Of a stretch of DNA of 13,770 bases, positions 1 through 7,607 are shown in pieces. The position numbers and the translations under genes were made by a program. The DNA is from Promethearchaeia archaeon. Lineage in GTDB: Archaea > Asgardarchaeota > Lokiarchaeia > Sigyniarchaeales > SOKP01. The first letter of the stretch is position 1; each line of letters opens with the position of its first letter. A model generated the notes under the pieces. That model searched no databases. It saw only the letters and a program-made list of their open reading frames with translations, and was not told where the DNA came from. The stretch is taken from NCBI GenBank assembly GCA_029856445.1, contig JAHQWY010000067.1, positions 1 to 13,770 on the forward strand. The letters run 5' to 3'.

Positions 1-1
1 A

Positions 2-1126
2 GAAGATGCAAATAAAAACGGAGCGGGAATAAATCATAATGATCTCCAATCTACGGTCTATGGTATATACAACGAGCTTTTTGAAAGACAATTTATGCCC
101 GATATTTTTATTAATTCTTATTTGGGTTTAAATGATAAACCTGGAACCAGAATTGCAACAGGAGGTGCCACAGGTGGCTATACAGTAAGAATGGCATTTT
201 CAGAAGTAGCGTCTGGGCTTTCAGACTTATGTTTGTGTATAGGAGTAGAAAAGTGTAATGATTGTTATGATGAACAAACAGGTACGACTACACCTGAAGT
301 GCTTAACTCCATAGCGTATTCAGCAGATATGACATATGAATATCCTATGGGAATGATGGCCGCAAGTTCTTATGTTAGTATGGTAAATGCTCATTTTGAG
401 GAATTCGGTAACCCTACAGAAGAACAGATGGCCCTGGTATCAGTAAAAAATCATGGTAATGCTATAAATAATCCTAAAGCTCAATCACCAATGAAAATTA
501 CCGTAGAAGATGTAATGAACTCAAGAATTATATGTTATCCCTTTAAATTATTAGATTGTTGTTTATATTCAGAAGCATCTGCAGCTTTGATTTTGGCAAG
601 CGAAGAAAAAGTTAGAGAGTTAAAAGTTGAAACACCAATTTGGATTTCTGGAGTAGGAGCAGCTAATACAGATTGTTTTATCGGAAATAGAGAAGATTTA
701 GGCAGATTATATTCAAATATTTATGCAGCAAAAGCAGCCTATAAAATGGCAGGTTTAGATTATGATAATATTAAGAATCAGATTGATTTAGCAGAATTAC
801 ACGATGCTTTTTCTGGACAAGAAGTTATCTCTTATGAAGAATTAGGATTTGTTCCATTTGGGGAGGGAGGTAAATGGATTGAATCGGGAGGGCCATTAAT
901 CGATGGTGAATTACCATGCTGTCCTTCAGGAGGTCTTATTGGGTGTGGTCATGCTGTAGGTGCTACTGGAATAATGTCGACTGGAGAAGCTGCACTTCAA
1001 CTGAGAGAAGATGCTGGAAAACATCAAGTAAAGACAATTGAAAACGGAAGAGCTATTTCTCATTCAATTGGCGGTCCTGGAGCCGCATATGCTGCTATTA
1101 TAGTTATGGAAAATGATCAGAATTAA
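2..1126 (+). CDS. Thiolase-superfamily protein (SCP-2/archaeal acetyl-CoA acetyltransferase type), 5'-truncated
   Basis: The reading frame is open from base 2, so the ATG at 95 is internal and the true start lies upstream; 374 residues are visible and roughly 30 N-terminal ones are missing. The family condenses or cleaves acyl-CoAs in the cytosol. Recognisable blocks are VASGL..GVEK (N-terminal domain), LLDC..SEASAALILAS (mid), HDAFSGQE with the catalytic His-Asp region, PSGGLIGCGHAVGATG with the second catalytic His, and a C-terminal HSIGGPGAAYAA. Aligned to the usual family block (R-V-E-A-A-C-A-S-G-G), this protein reads R-I-A-T-G-G-A-T-G-G, so the nucleophilic Cys is replaced by Gly. Archaeal thiolases of this class often work with a DUF35 zinc/OB-fold partner, which is not seen downstream and would have to be upstream. 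The 3' end overlaps the convergent RAM gene by 4 bases. Family assignment is firm; substrate and catalytic competence are unknown. Confidence 0.88.
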   Translation, partial: EDANKNGAGINHNDLQSTVYGIYNELFERQFMPDIFINSYLGLNDKPGTRIATGGATGGYTVRMAFSEVASGLSDLCLCIGVEKCNDCYDEQTGTTTPEVLNSIAYSADMTYEYPMGMMAASSYVSMVNAHFEEFGNPTEEQMALVSVKNHGNAINNPKAQSPMKITVEDVMNSRIICYPFKLLDCCLYSEASAALILASEEKVRELKVETPIWISGVGAANTDCFIGNREDLGRLYSNIYAAKAAYKMAGLDYDNIKNQIDLAELHDAFSGQEVISYEELGFVPFGEGGKWIESGGPLIDGELPCCPSGGLIGCGHAVGATGIMSTGEAALQLREDAGKHQVKTIENGRAISHSIGGPGAAYAAIIVMENDQN

Positions 1127-1407
1127 CTGTTGTAATCATTTTTGGAACCCATAAGTGTGGTTGTTTCTTCGATCCATTGGGATAGTTCTTTATCAACTCT
1201 ACAAAAGGTAACAATTCTATCCAAATCCTTAAGTTTACTAAAAGAACATTCCACAATTACATCCCAACCTCCATAGATAGGGGTAGCATATGTTACTTTC
1301 CATTCTTCTTCTGATTCTGTTGATTTTAACCCGCTTAATTTTTCAACAACTTTCCATTCTGAACCAATTACTTTTAAGCGAATTAATATATACCCTCTGT
1401 AATACAT
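1123..1407 (-). CDS. Stand-alone Lrp/AsnC-type ligand-binding (RAM) domain protein
   Basis: This 94-residue protein looks like the effector-binding half of an Lrp/AsnC regulator without its helix-turn-helix. Residues 3-22 give the first strand and helix (RGYILIRLK...VVEKL), about 38-54 the central strands with a G-x-x-D-V-I-V pattern, and about 74-87 the last strand ending EETTTLMG, close to the family's usual V-E-T-T-T. In this family the fold dimerises and oligomerises and binds amino acids between subunits. The gene follows argG by 29 bases on the same strand, so it is probably the last gene of the arginine operon. It has a strong ribosome site (GGGAGG, 7 bases before the ATG). Lacking a DNA-binding domain, it may work by joining a full-length Lrp protein or by binding an enzyme; both are inference. 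The sequence is divergent, so the assignment rests on pattern and length. Confidence 0.72.
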   Translation of the reverse strand: MYYRGYILIRLKVIGSEWKVVEKLSGLKSTESEEEWKVTYATPIYGGWDVIVECSFSKLKDLDRIVTFCRVDKELSQWIEETTTLMGSKNDYNS

Positions 1408-1414
1408 TTTAAAT

Positions 1415-1420
1415 CCTCCC
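1415..1420 (-). promoter_or_regulatory. Ribosome binding site of the RAM-domain gene
   Basis: Read on the minus strand this is GGGAGG, 7 bases before the ATG at 1407. It fixes that start and is stronger than the sites in front of most arginine genes, so the small protein may be made at a higher level than its operon neighbours. Confidence 0.7.
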
Positions 1421-1436
1421 GCTTATCTTTTGAAAT

Positions 1437-2738
1437 TTATTGGTTTCTAATTTTCTCATATTCGATTATCTCGATTTTTTTATTTAATTTTTCTCCTTCT
1501 AATTTTTTAATGGTATTTTTTACTTGAAATCCAATTTGGCTTTGTAAACCCCATAATGGTATAAATCCATAACTAAATTTTTGATTAAACGTACTACTTG
1601 TATCATAGGTAGCTAAATTTATATCATACAACCCATAGGGAGATTCCCTCGAAACTACATTTGCGCTTCCTTTATACAATTTCATTTTTACTTTCCCAGT
1701 TACTTTTTCATTCATAATGTTAATGAATGCATCTAAAGCGTCTTTTAATGGGTCGACCCATAAGCCTTCATAAACTAATTCTGTCCATCTTTGATCCACC
1801 ATAGCTTTAAATGAATTTTCATGTTTTGTACATACGTATTTTTCAAGATCTTTATGTGCTTTAATTAAAATTAAAGCCGCTGGAACTTCATATACTTCTC
1901 TTGATTTTAATCCAATCGCTCGATCTTCCATATGGTTAATTCTTCCTATTCCATGTTTACAGCCAATATTATGTAATTTTCTAATTAAATCGACACTATT
2001 AATCTTTTCATTATTTAAACCGACTGGAACTCCTTTTTCAAAATGGATTTGGATATATTCTACTGTATCTGGAGAATATTCAGGTGTTGATGTCCAATCA
2101 TAAGAATCTTCAGGGGGCTCAATTTCAGGATGTTCTAAAGTATCACATTCTGCACTCCTTCCAAAAAGATTCTCATCAATGCTATATTTTTGATTTTGCT
2201 TCTTAATTGGAATACCATAGAATGAGGCATATTTAATTTCTTCATCTCTACCCATATTCCATTCAATTAAAGGCTGCAATATTTCTATATTGGGAGCATA
2301 AGCTCTTATCGTCACGTTAAATCGTATTTGATCGTTTCCTTTACCTGTACATCCATGAGCTATTGCTTCAATTTTTTCTCGCTTAGCAATTTTTATCGCT
2401 TCAATAGCTATTAATGGTCTTCCTACTGCTGTACTTAAAGGATAAACTCCTTGATACAAACCGTTTGCTTTAATAGTCGGAAATATATATTCTTTCACAA
2501 ACTCTTCTTTTAAATCAACAGTATAATGTTTAATAACGCCTAAATCGTATGCTTTTTCTTCAATTTCTTCAAATCTAGAAGGATCTGCAAATTCTTGACC
2601 GATATCAGCTGTGAAAGTATAAATTTTAGATTTATACTTCTCTTGTAACCATTTTATCATACAAGAAGTATCCAATCCGCCAGAATACATTAGCAATATC
2701 TTATCATATACATCCTTTTTTGGTCCTAATTGATTCAT
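1437..2738 (-). CDS. argG: Argininosuccinate synthase
   Basis: ArgG joins citrulline and aspartate using ATP to form argininosuccinate, the penultimate step of arginine synthesis. The N-terminal nucleotide-binding domain has the PP-loop YSGGLDTS at residues 18-25 and continues FTADIGQ. The conserved HGCTGKGNDQIRF block, around residue 130, follows. The NLFGRSAECDTLEHPE stretch corresponds to the family's NLWGRS..E...LEDP. Length, 433 residues, is within the family range and the protein looks complete. The ATG at 2738 is preceded by a modest ribosome-site-like GGATGTGAG. It is the fifth gene of the argJ-B-D-C-G unit, 47 bases after argC. Next to argC, argD, argB and argJ the assignment is very safe. 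Confidence 0.97.
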   Translation of the reverse strand: MNQLGPKKDVYDKILLMYSGGLDTSCMIKWLQEKYKSKIYTFTADIGQEFADPSRFEEIEEKAYDLGVIKHYTVDLKEEFVKEYIFPTIKANGLYQGVYPLSTAVGRPLIAIEAIKIAKREKIEAIAHGCTGKGNDQIRFNVTIRAYAPNIEILQPLIEWNMGRDEEIKYASFYGIPIKKQNQKYSIDENLFGRSAECDTLEHPEIEPPEDSYDWTSTPEYSPDTVEYIQIHFEKGVPVGLNNEKINSVDLIRKLHNIGCKHGIGRINHMEDRAIGLKSREVYEVPAALILIKAHKDLEKYVCTKHENSFKAMVDQRWTELVYEGLWVDPLKDALDAFINIMNEKVTGKVKMKLYKGSANVVSRESPYGLYDINLATYDTSSTFNQKFSYGFIPLWGLQSQIGFQVKNTIKKLEGEKLNKKIEIIEYEKIRNQ

Positions 2739-2785
2739 AAATTACTCACATCCTTTTTTTTAATTTTCTAATATTTTATTTTGTT

Positions 2786-3832
2786 TTAAACTGGGAACAT
2801 GGGAATTGAATTTAAACCCATGTTTTCTTCTAAATTAAACATTAAATTCATATTTTGGACTGCCTGTCCTGCAGCACCTTTAATTAGGTTATCTATTGCT
2901 CCAATAACTATTATTCTATCTGTTCTTGTATCTATACTGAATCCTATATCACAATAATTTGAGCCTTTAACCCATTTTGTTTCAGGGAATATGTTTTTTC
3001 CCATTAACCGAATGAAGAATTCATCATGATAGTATTTTTCATAAATCTTTTTAATATCATCATAATTATATGCTTTCTTGAGATTTCCATAGCTAGTGCA
3101 TAAAATTCCTCGATTCATTGGAAGGAGATGTGCTGTGAAAGTTACTGATATCTTCTTTCTATTTATTTCACTTAATTGTTGTTCGATTTCTGGGGTATGT
3201 CGATGAGAAGCTACGTTATAGGCTTTAGTTGATTCATTACATTCTGAAAAATGTGTTCCCAAATTTAAAGATCGTCCTGCTCCCGATACTCCTGATTTTG
3301 CGTCAATAATTATGTAATCTTCTTCTAAAATTTCTTCTTTGATTAAAGGTAATAAGCATAATAAAGCACATGTTGGATAACAGCCGGGATTCGCAATTAA
3401 TCTTGAACTACATATTTTTTCTCTTTTCCATTCAGATAAACCATAAACAGCTCTATTTAACAGATTGATATTATTGTGTTTAATATCATACCATTCCTCG
3501 TATTCTTCCATAGATTTTAATCGAAAATCTGCACTCAGATCAATAATCTTTACATTTTTTAACGTTTTTTCTGTTAATAGATTAGAAGTAATTCCATGAG
3601 GTAATGATAAAAAAATTATATCAAGCTGGTTTATTACAGAATCGAGATCATTCTCATCACATTTCATCTCACAGATTTTACTGAAGTTGGTATAGATAGA
3701 ATTATATCGTTGATTGCTATGATGCTTAGATGTTAATACATTTATCTCCACTTCAGGATGGTGATATAGAATTCTTACTAATTCTGAGCCTACATATCCC
3801 GTTGCTCCCATTATTCCTGCTTTAATCTTCAT
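2786..3832 (-). CDS. argC: N-acetyl-gamma-glutamyl-phosphate reductase
   Basis: ArgC reduces N-acetylglutamyl phosphate to the semialdehyde with NADPH, the third step of the acetylated ornithine route. The Rossmann motif GATGYVGSEL lies at residues 9-18. The catalytic cysteine is Cys151 in NPGCYPTC, and the HRHTPEIEQ block with the active-site histidine begins at residue 210. At 348 residues it has the normal family length. The homologous LysY acts on carrier-protein-bound substrates; the neighbouring argJ and the absence of a LysW-like gene favour ArgC. The ATG at 3832 has a good ribosome site, GAGGT, 5 bases upstream (bases 3838-3842). It starts 18 bases after argD ends, which implies co-transcription. 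Confidence 0.96.
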   Translation of the reverse strand: MKIKAGIMGATGYVGSELVRILYHHPEVEINVLTSKHHSNQRYNSIYTNFSKICEMKCDENDLDSVINQLDIIFLSLPHGITSNLLTEKTLKNVKIIDLSADFRLKSMEEYEEWYDIKHNNINLLNRAVYGLSEWKREKICSSRLIANPGCYPTCALLCLLPLIKEEILEEDYIIIDAKSGVSGAGRSLNLGTHFSECNESTKAYNVASHRHTPEIEQQLSEINRKKISVTFTAHLLPMNRGILCTSYGNLKKAYNYDDIKKIYEKYYHDEFFIRLMGKNIFPETKWVKGSNYCDIGFSIDTRTDRIIVIGAIDNLIKGAAGQAVQNMNLMFNLEENMGLNSIPMFPV

Positions 3833-3850
3833 TATAAACCTCTAATATTT

Positions 3851-5035
3851 TTAAAATTGTCCCAATACATCATCCAAGATAGTTATTCCTTCATCAATCT
3901 CTTTATTGTTGATAATCAGCGGTGGAACAAATCTTATAACATTTTCCCCCGCACCTAATATAAGCAAACTTTCTTCCATACATTTATTTACAATATCCTT
4001 AACTGAGCAATTTAATTCAATACCGAGGATTAAACCATAACCCCTTACTTCCTTAATCATATCATATTTTTCCTGCAATTCAATCAATTTTTCTTTAAAA
4101 TACTTCCCCCGCTTTTGCACATTTTCAAGAATCCCTTCATATAATAGCTTTTTTAATACTACTTTACCTGCAGTACAAGCTAAAGGATTACCTCCAAATG
4201 TAGATGCATGATCGCCTGGTTGAAAAGCATTAGCTTTACTCTGAGTTGCTAACATTGCTCCGATTGGAAAACCCCCACCCAATCCTTTTGCGAGTGATAC
4301 TACATCAGGTTTTACATCAAATAATTGATAAGCGAAGAGCTCGCCTGTTCTTCCTATTCCACATTGTACTTCATCGAATATAAGGACAATGTCGTTTCTA
4401 TCGCAAAGTGATCGAACTTTTTGTAAGTAAGATTTCTCAGCGGGATGAATTCCACCTTCACCCTGTATAGGTTCTATAATTATAGCACAAGTATCTTCAC
4501 AGACCATTTTCTCTAAATCATTATAATTATTAAATTCAACATAGGAAAAACCTGGTAATAATGGATTATATCCCACCTGATACTTTAATTGACCCGTAGC
4601 CGTAACAGTCGCCATGGTTCTTCCATGAAACGATTTTTTCATTGTGATAATTTCATAACAATTTTCCCCATGAACTTTCTTCCCATATTTCTTGCTTAAT
4701 TTTATTGCTGCTTCTACTGCCTCAGCTCCACTATTACAATAGAATACTTTATCAAAACAACTATTTTGGACTAAAATTTCACTTAATTCAATGGACGGCA
4801 TCATCCAATACAAATTTGAACAGTGCTGTAATTTCATTAGTTGTGCGGTAATGTCTTTCACATAATCAGAATTTTTATAACCAAGAGCATTTACAGCTAT
4901 TCCTGCAACAAAATCTAAATATTTTTTACCTTCGCAATCCCAAACATGCACACCATCACCCTTTTCTAATACAATAGGAAACTGGTTGTATGTATTCATA
5001 ATAACCTTTTTTCCTCTCTCAATCCATTCATTCAT
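3851..5035 (-). CDS. argD: Acetylornithine aminotransferase
   Basis: ArgD is a PLP-dependent class III aminotransferase that converts N-acetylglutamate semialdehyde to N-acetylornithine using glutamate. With the start chosen here it has 394 residues: NSGAEA at 101-106 (cofactor phosphate binding), FHGRT near 136-140, FDEVQCGIGRTG from 220 with Asp221 contacting the pyridine ring, and the PLP-binding Lys250 in LAKGLGGGFPIGAM. The open frame extends four codons further to a TTG at 5047, but the ATG at 5035 has an AAGGTTGAG-like ribosome site at suitable distance and gives the usual N-terminus, so I prefer it. It could in principle also serve lysine synthesis (LysJ-like), but the arg neighbours support ArgD. 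The gap to argB is about 36 bases. Confidence 0.95.
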   Translation of the reverse strand: MNEWIERGKKVIMNTYNQFPIVLEKGDGVHVWDCEGKKYLDFVAGIAVNALGYKNSDYVKDITAQLMKLQHCSNLYWMMPSIELSEILVQNSCFDKVFYCNSGAEAVEAAIKLSKKYGKKVHGENCYEIITMKKSFHGRTMATVTATGQLKYQVGYNPLLPGFSYVEFNNYNDLEKMVCEDTCAIIIEPIQGEGGIHPAEKSYLQKVRSLCDRNDIVLIFDEVQCGIGRTGELFAYQLFDVKPDVVSLAKGLGGGFPIGAMLATQSKANAFQPGDHASTFGGNPLACTAGKVVLKKLLYEGILENVQKRGKYFKEKLIELQEKYDMIKEVRGYGLILGIELNCSVKDIVNKCMEESLLILGAGENVIRFVPPLIINNKEIDEGITILDDVLGQF

Positions 5036-5071
5036 GTTTCGACTCAACCTTCTTATATACCTTTCTTATAT

Positions 5072-5938
5072 TTAATCTGATTTTTTAAACATCGTACCTA
5101 CCCCGTGAGGAGTAAATACTTCAAGCAACAAACTATGCTCAATTCTTCCATCTATAATATGTACCGCCTTTACACCACTATTTATTGCTTCTATACTGCT
5201 TTTTACTTTGGGAATCATTCCATCAGTAATAATCCCTTTTTTTATATAATTTAAGGCTTCATTAACCTCCATCTCTGTTATTAGAGACGTTTCATCTTTA
5301 ACATCACGAAGCACACCTAATACATCTGTTAGATATATTAATTTTTCAGCATGTAATGCTTTTGATATAGCTAACGCTACATCATCAGCATTTATATTAT
5401 AAGTGTTTCCTAAGGTATCTTTACCAATTGGAGCAATTATAGGAATGATCGAATTCATTATGATACCTTTTAAAAATTTAACATTCACATTGACAACCTC
5501 TCCAACATAACCTAAATCCTTTCCATCAACAATTTTTTTTTCAGTATCTAATAAGTTCCCATCTTTACCACATATCCCAATTGCATCAATACCTTGGGTT
5601 TGAATATCGTTAACAATACTTTTATTAATCTTTCCAGCTAATACCATCTCAACAATTTCCATAGTCTCTTTATCAGTGATTCTGAACCCATTAAAAAATT
5701 TTGGTTTAATATCTAATTTTTGTAGCATTTTGTTTATTTCAAATCCTCCCCCATGAATTATTATGGATTTAATACCCACTAAATTCATGAATACAATATC
5801 TTCAACAAAACTCTTCTTTAATTTAGGATTTTTCATAGCGCTGCCCCCATATTTTATGATAAGAGTTTTACCATAAAATTTCTTAATATAGTGTAGGGCT
5901 TCAACCAAAATTTTTGCTTTATCTAAGATTTCAATCAT
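5072..5938 (-). CDS. argB: Acetylglutamate kinase
   Basis: ArgB phosphorylates N-acetylglutamate with ATP, the usual control point of arginine synthesis. It belongs to the amino acid kinase family: KYGGSAM at residues 29-35, HGGGFEIN (substrate and phosphate loop), a central NINADDVALAIS block, GMIPKV near the nucleotide site, and the C-terminal HIIDGRIEHSLLLEVFT..GVGTMF typical of ArgB. The start is ambiguous. The frame is open to an ATG at 5971, which would overlap argJ by 20 bases, and there is another ATG at 5947. I chose 5938 because MIEILDKAKILVEALHYIKKFYG matches the normal N-terminus and gives 288 residues, the normal length. That N-terminal helix resembles the one found in arginine-inhibited hexameric enzymes, so feedback inhibition is plausible but inferred. 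Confidence 0.95.
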   Translation of the reverse strand: MIEILDKAKILVEALHYIKKFYGKTLIIKYGGSAMKNPKLKKSFVEDIVFMNLVGIKSIIIHGGGFEINKMLQKLDIKPKFFNGFRITDKETMEIVEMVLAGKINKSIVNDIQTQGIDAIGICGKDGNLLDTEKKIVDGKDLGYVGEVVNVNVKFLKGIIMNSIIPIIAPIGKDTLGNTYNINADDVALAISKALHAEKLIYLTDVLGVLRDVKDETSLITEMEVNEALNYIKKGIITDGMIPKVKSSIEAINSGVKAVHIIDGRIEHSLLLEVFTPHGVGTMFKKSD

Positions 5939-5951
5939 ATTAAACATCTTC

Positions 5952-7193
5952 TTACGTTCGATAATCTCCATTAATTCTTACATAATCATAACTTAGATCG
6001 CAACCCCAAGCAATTGCTTCACCATTTCCCTCTTTCAATACTACTTGAACTATGATTTCTTTTTTTTTTAGAATAATTTTTGCTTGGTGTTCATCAAATA
6101 GAGTTGGTGTGCCATCTTGCATGAGTTTGATCGAATTAGATCCATTTTTAAATATAATAGATACTTTTGAGGGATCAAAATTTGCTCCGGAATATCCCAT
6201 AGCTGCAAGAATTCGCCCCCAATTAGCATCTTCTCCAAAAAATGCTGTTTTTACTAAATTTGAAGTAATTACTGATTTACTTAATATTTTAGCTTCATGA
6301 TTAGAAATTGCTCCCTTAATATGAACAGTAATGAATTTTTTTGCTCCTTCCCCATCCCTAACAATTTCTTGGGCTAGAAAAGTATTTACGTAATGAAGTG
6401 CCTGTTTAAAAATGTGATATTCCTTATTCTCATTTTTTATTTCTGGATTTTTACTCATTCCATTAGCCAATAAAATTACTGAATCATTTGTACTTGTATC
6501 ACCATCCACAGAGATCATGTTATACGATTCATCAACGCTTTCCTTTAAAGCTTTATTTAATAAATCTCTTGAAATGTTAACATCTGTAGTGATGAATGAA
6601 AGCATAGTTGCCATATTTGGATGAATCATCCCAGAACCTTTAGCCATCCCCCCAATTCTTATCTTTTTATTATTTATTAAAAATTCAACTGAAATCGCTT
6701 TTGGATAAGTATCTGTAGTCATAATTGCCTCAGCAGCTAAATTTGCATCGTTCTCGGTATTTCCTAATTTTTTATAAGTAGAATTGATCCCATCAACTAC
6801 TTTATCAATTGGAAGGGGTACTCCAATTACTCCTGTAGATGCCACAATAACTTGGTTTTTATTCAACCCCAAGCAAGAAGCTAACTCAGCAGCCATTAAT
6901 TCGGTATGCTCAATTCCAATTTCTCCTGTACACGCATTTGCATTTCCACTATTAACAACTATTGCTTGGATCAAATTTTGACTTTGAATAAGATTTTGAG
7001 CCCATAAAACTGGTGCTGCTTTAACCACATTCGTAGTAAATACCCCAACTGCTTTAGCGGGAACTTCACTATATATTATGGCTAAGTCTTTCTTTCCTTC
7101 CTTAATACCAATATGATTACCAGTAGCATAATATCCTATTGGGCTGGTAACTCCTCCCTTGGTTTCCATTATTCCCATATTTTTTATTTCCAT
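5952..7193 (-). CDS. argJ: Glutamate N-acetyltransferase / ornithine acetyltransferase
   Basis: ArgJ moves the acetyl group from N-acetylornithine to glutamate, releasing ornithine and closing the acetyl cycle; some members also use acetyl-CoA for the first step. The precursor is cut by itself into two chains at the Ala-Thr bond in KGSGMIHPNMATML; here Thr196 is the expected nucleophile. Other family blocks are VVNSGNANACTG (79-90), SVDGDTSTND, and the C-terminal YDYVRINGDYRT, which confirms the stop. Length is 413 residues. Three in-frame ATGs compete (7193, 7178, 7169); the first has an AGGA only two bases away, and a TATA-like stretch at 7209-7219 would place the transcript start very near it, so a start at 7178 or 7169 is quite possible. 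It is the first gene of the operon. A run of ten T at 6060-6069 (plus strand) is read in frame. Confidence 0.95.
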   Translation of the reverse strand: MEIKNMGIMETKGGVTSPIGYYATGNHIGIKEGKKDLAIIYSEVPAKAVGVFTTNVVKAAPVLWAQNLIQSQNLIQAIVVNSGNANACTGEIGIEHTELMAAELASCLGLNKNQVIVASTGVIGVPLPIDKVVDGINSTYKKLGNTENDANLAAEAIMTTDTYPKAISVEFLINNKKIRIGGMAKGSGMIHPNMATMLSFITTDVNISRDLLNKALKESVDESYNMISVDGDTSTNDSVILLANGMSKNPEIKNENKEYHIFKQALHYVNTFLAQEIVRDGEGAKKFITVHIKGAISNHEAKILSKSVITSNLVKTAFFGEDANWGRILAAMGYSGANFDPSKVSIIFKNGSNSIKLMQDGTPTLFDEHQAKIILKKKEIIVQVVLKEGNGEAIAWGCDLSYDYVRINGDYRT

Positions 7194-7208
7194 TTCCTAA
7201 AACCTATT

Positions 7209-7219
7209 AAAATTTATAT
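7209..7219 (-). promoter_or_regulatory. Possible TATA box of the argJ operon
   Basis: On the minus strand this reads ATATAAATTTT. Archaeal transcription starts about 25 bases downstream of the box centre, which would be near 7190, beside the candidate argJ starts. The whole region is so A/T-rich that several other boxes are possible, including a TTTATAAA near 7465-7472 that would give a leader of about 250 bases containing the hairpins at 7317-7430. Confidence 0.3.
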
Positions 7220-7316
7220 CTTAATTTCCCCTTTTAAAAAAATAATAAAAATAAATTATATGAAGAAGTAAAGAAAGAAGAATACAACTTCAATTCTTAT
7301 CTTTATTAATAAATTA

Positions 7317-7440
7317 TAGACGGCGACGTCTAGATCTTCGATTGTGAGGTGCTTTTTGAAATTGTATACTAACAATTTCATAATATATTTGAGGATAAAG
7401 CGAAACCAACCTTCAAAACACCAACACAATATACTTTTTT
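7317..7440 (+). ncRNA. Putative structured RNA or leader element (unrecognised)
   Basis: Three elements follow one another on the plus strand. First, a perfect 6-bp hairpin, TAGACG-GCGA-CGTCTA (7317-7332), whose loop is a GNRA tetraloop only when read on this strand. Second, a long imperfect stem pairs 7341-7360 with 7412-7430: 17 bp in blocks of 6, 4, 4 and 3, broken by one small internal loop and two single-base bulges. Third, inside it, 7357-7365 and 7372-7380 form a 9-bp inverted repeat around a 6-base loop; its outer bases compete with the inner end of the long stem. A run of six T follows at 7435-7440. I cannot match this to a known RNA family (not tRNA, SRP RNA, RNase P RNA or an obvious C/D or H/ACA guide). 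Read on the minus strand, the same repeats would lie in the argJ leader or promoter. That it is transcribed is inference. Confidence 0.3.
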
Positions 7441-7607
7441 ATTAATATTAAATAGGTTTGGATCTTTATAAATTAAACGATTAAGTATTCTATTTAAGAT
7501 TTAATTAAACATTTATCCTCATAAATAATAATGATAATAAACATTGTTTGAAAAGTACTCTGTATGATTAAAAACTTATTGATTTTATTTAAACAATTTT
7601 CATGAAT

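Larger units (their letters stand above)
7194..7607. other. 414-base non-coding region between argH and argJ
   Basis: No convincing gene is present in any frame. Both flanking genes are on the minus strand, so this stretch should hold the argH terminator and the argJ-operon promoter. Its middle (about 7317-7440) has inverted-repeat structure that a plain promoter does not need. The remainder is low-complexity A/T. Confidence 0.7.

Noticed and set aside
6052..6300. Plus-strand open frame of 82 codons inside argJ, plus another at 6784-6981.
   Set aside because: Both are mirror frames of conserved argJ sequence without ribosome sites or domain resemblance.
7391..7411. GCGAAACC/GGTTTCGC stretch considered as a tRNA T-arm.
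   Set aside because: No T-loop consensus, acceptor stem or anticodon arm could be assembled on either strand.
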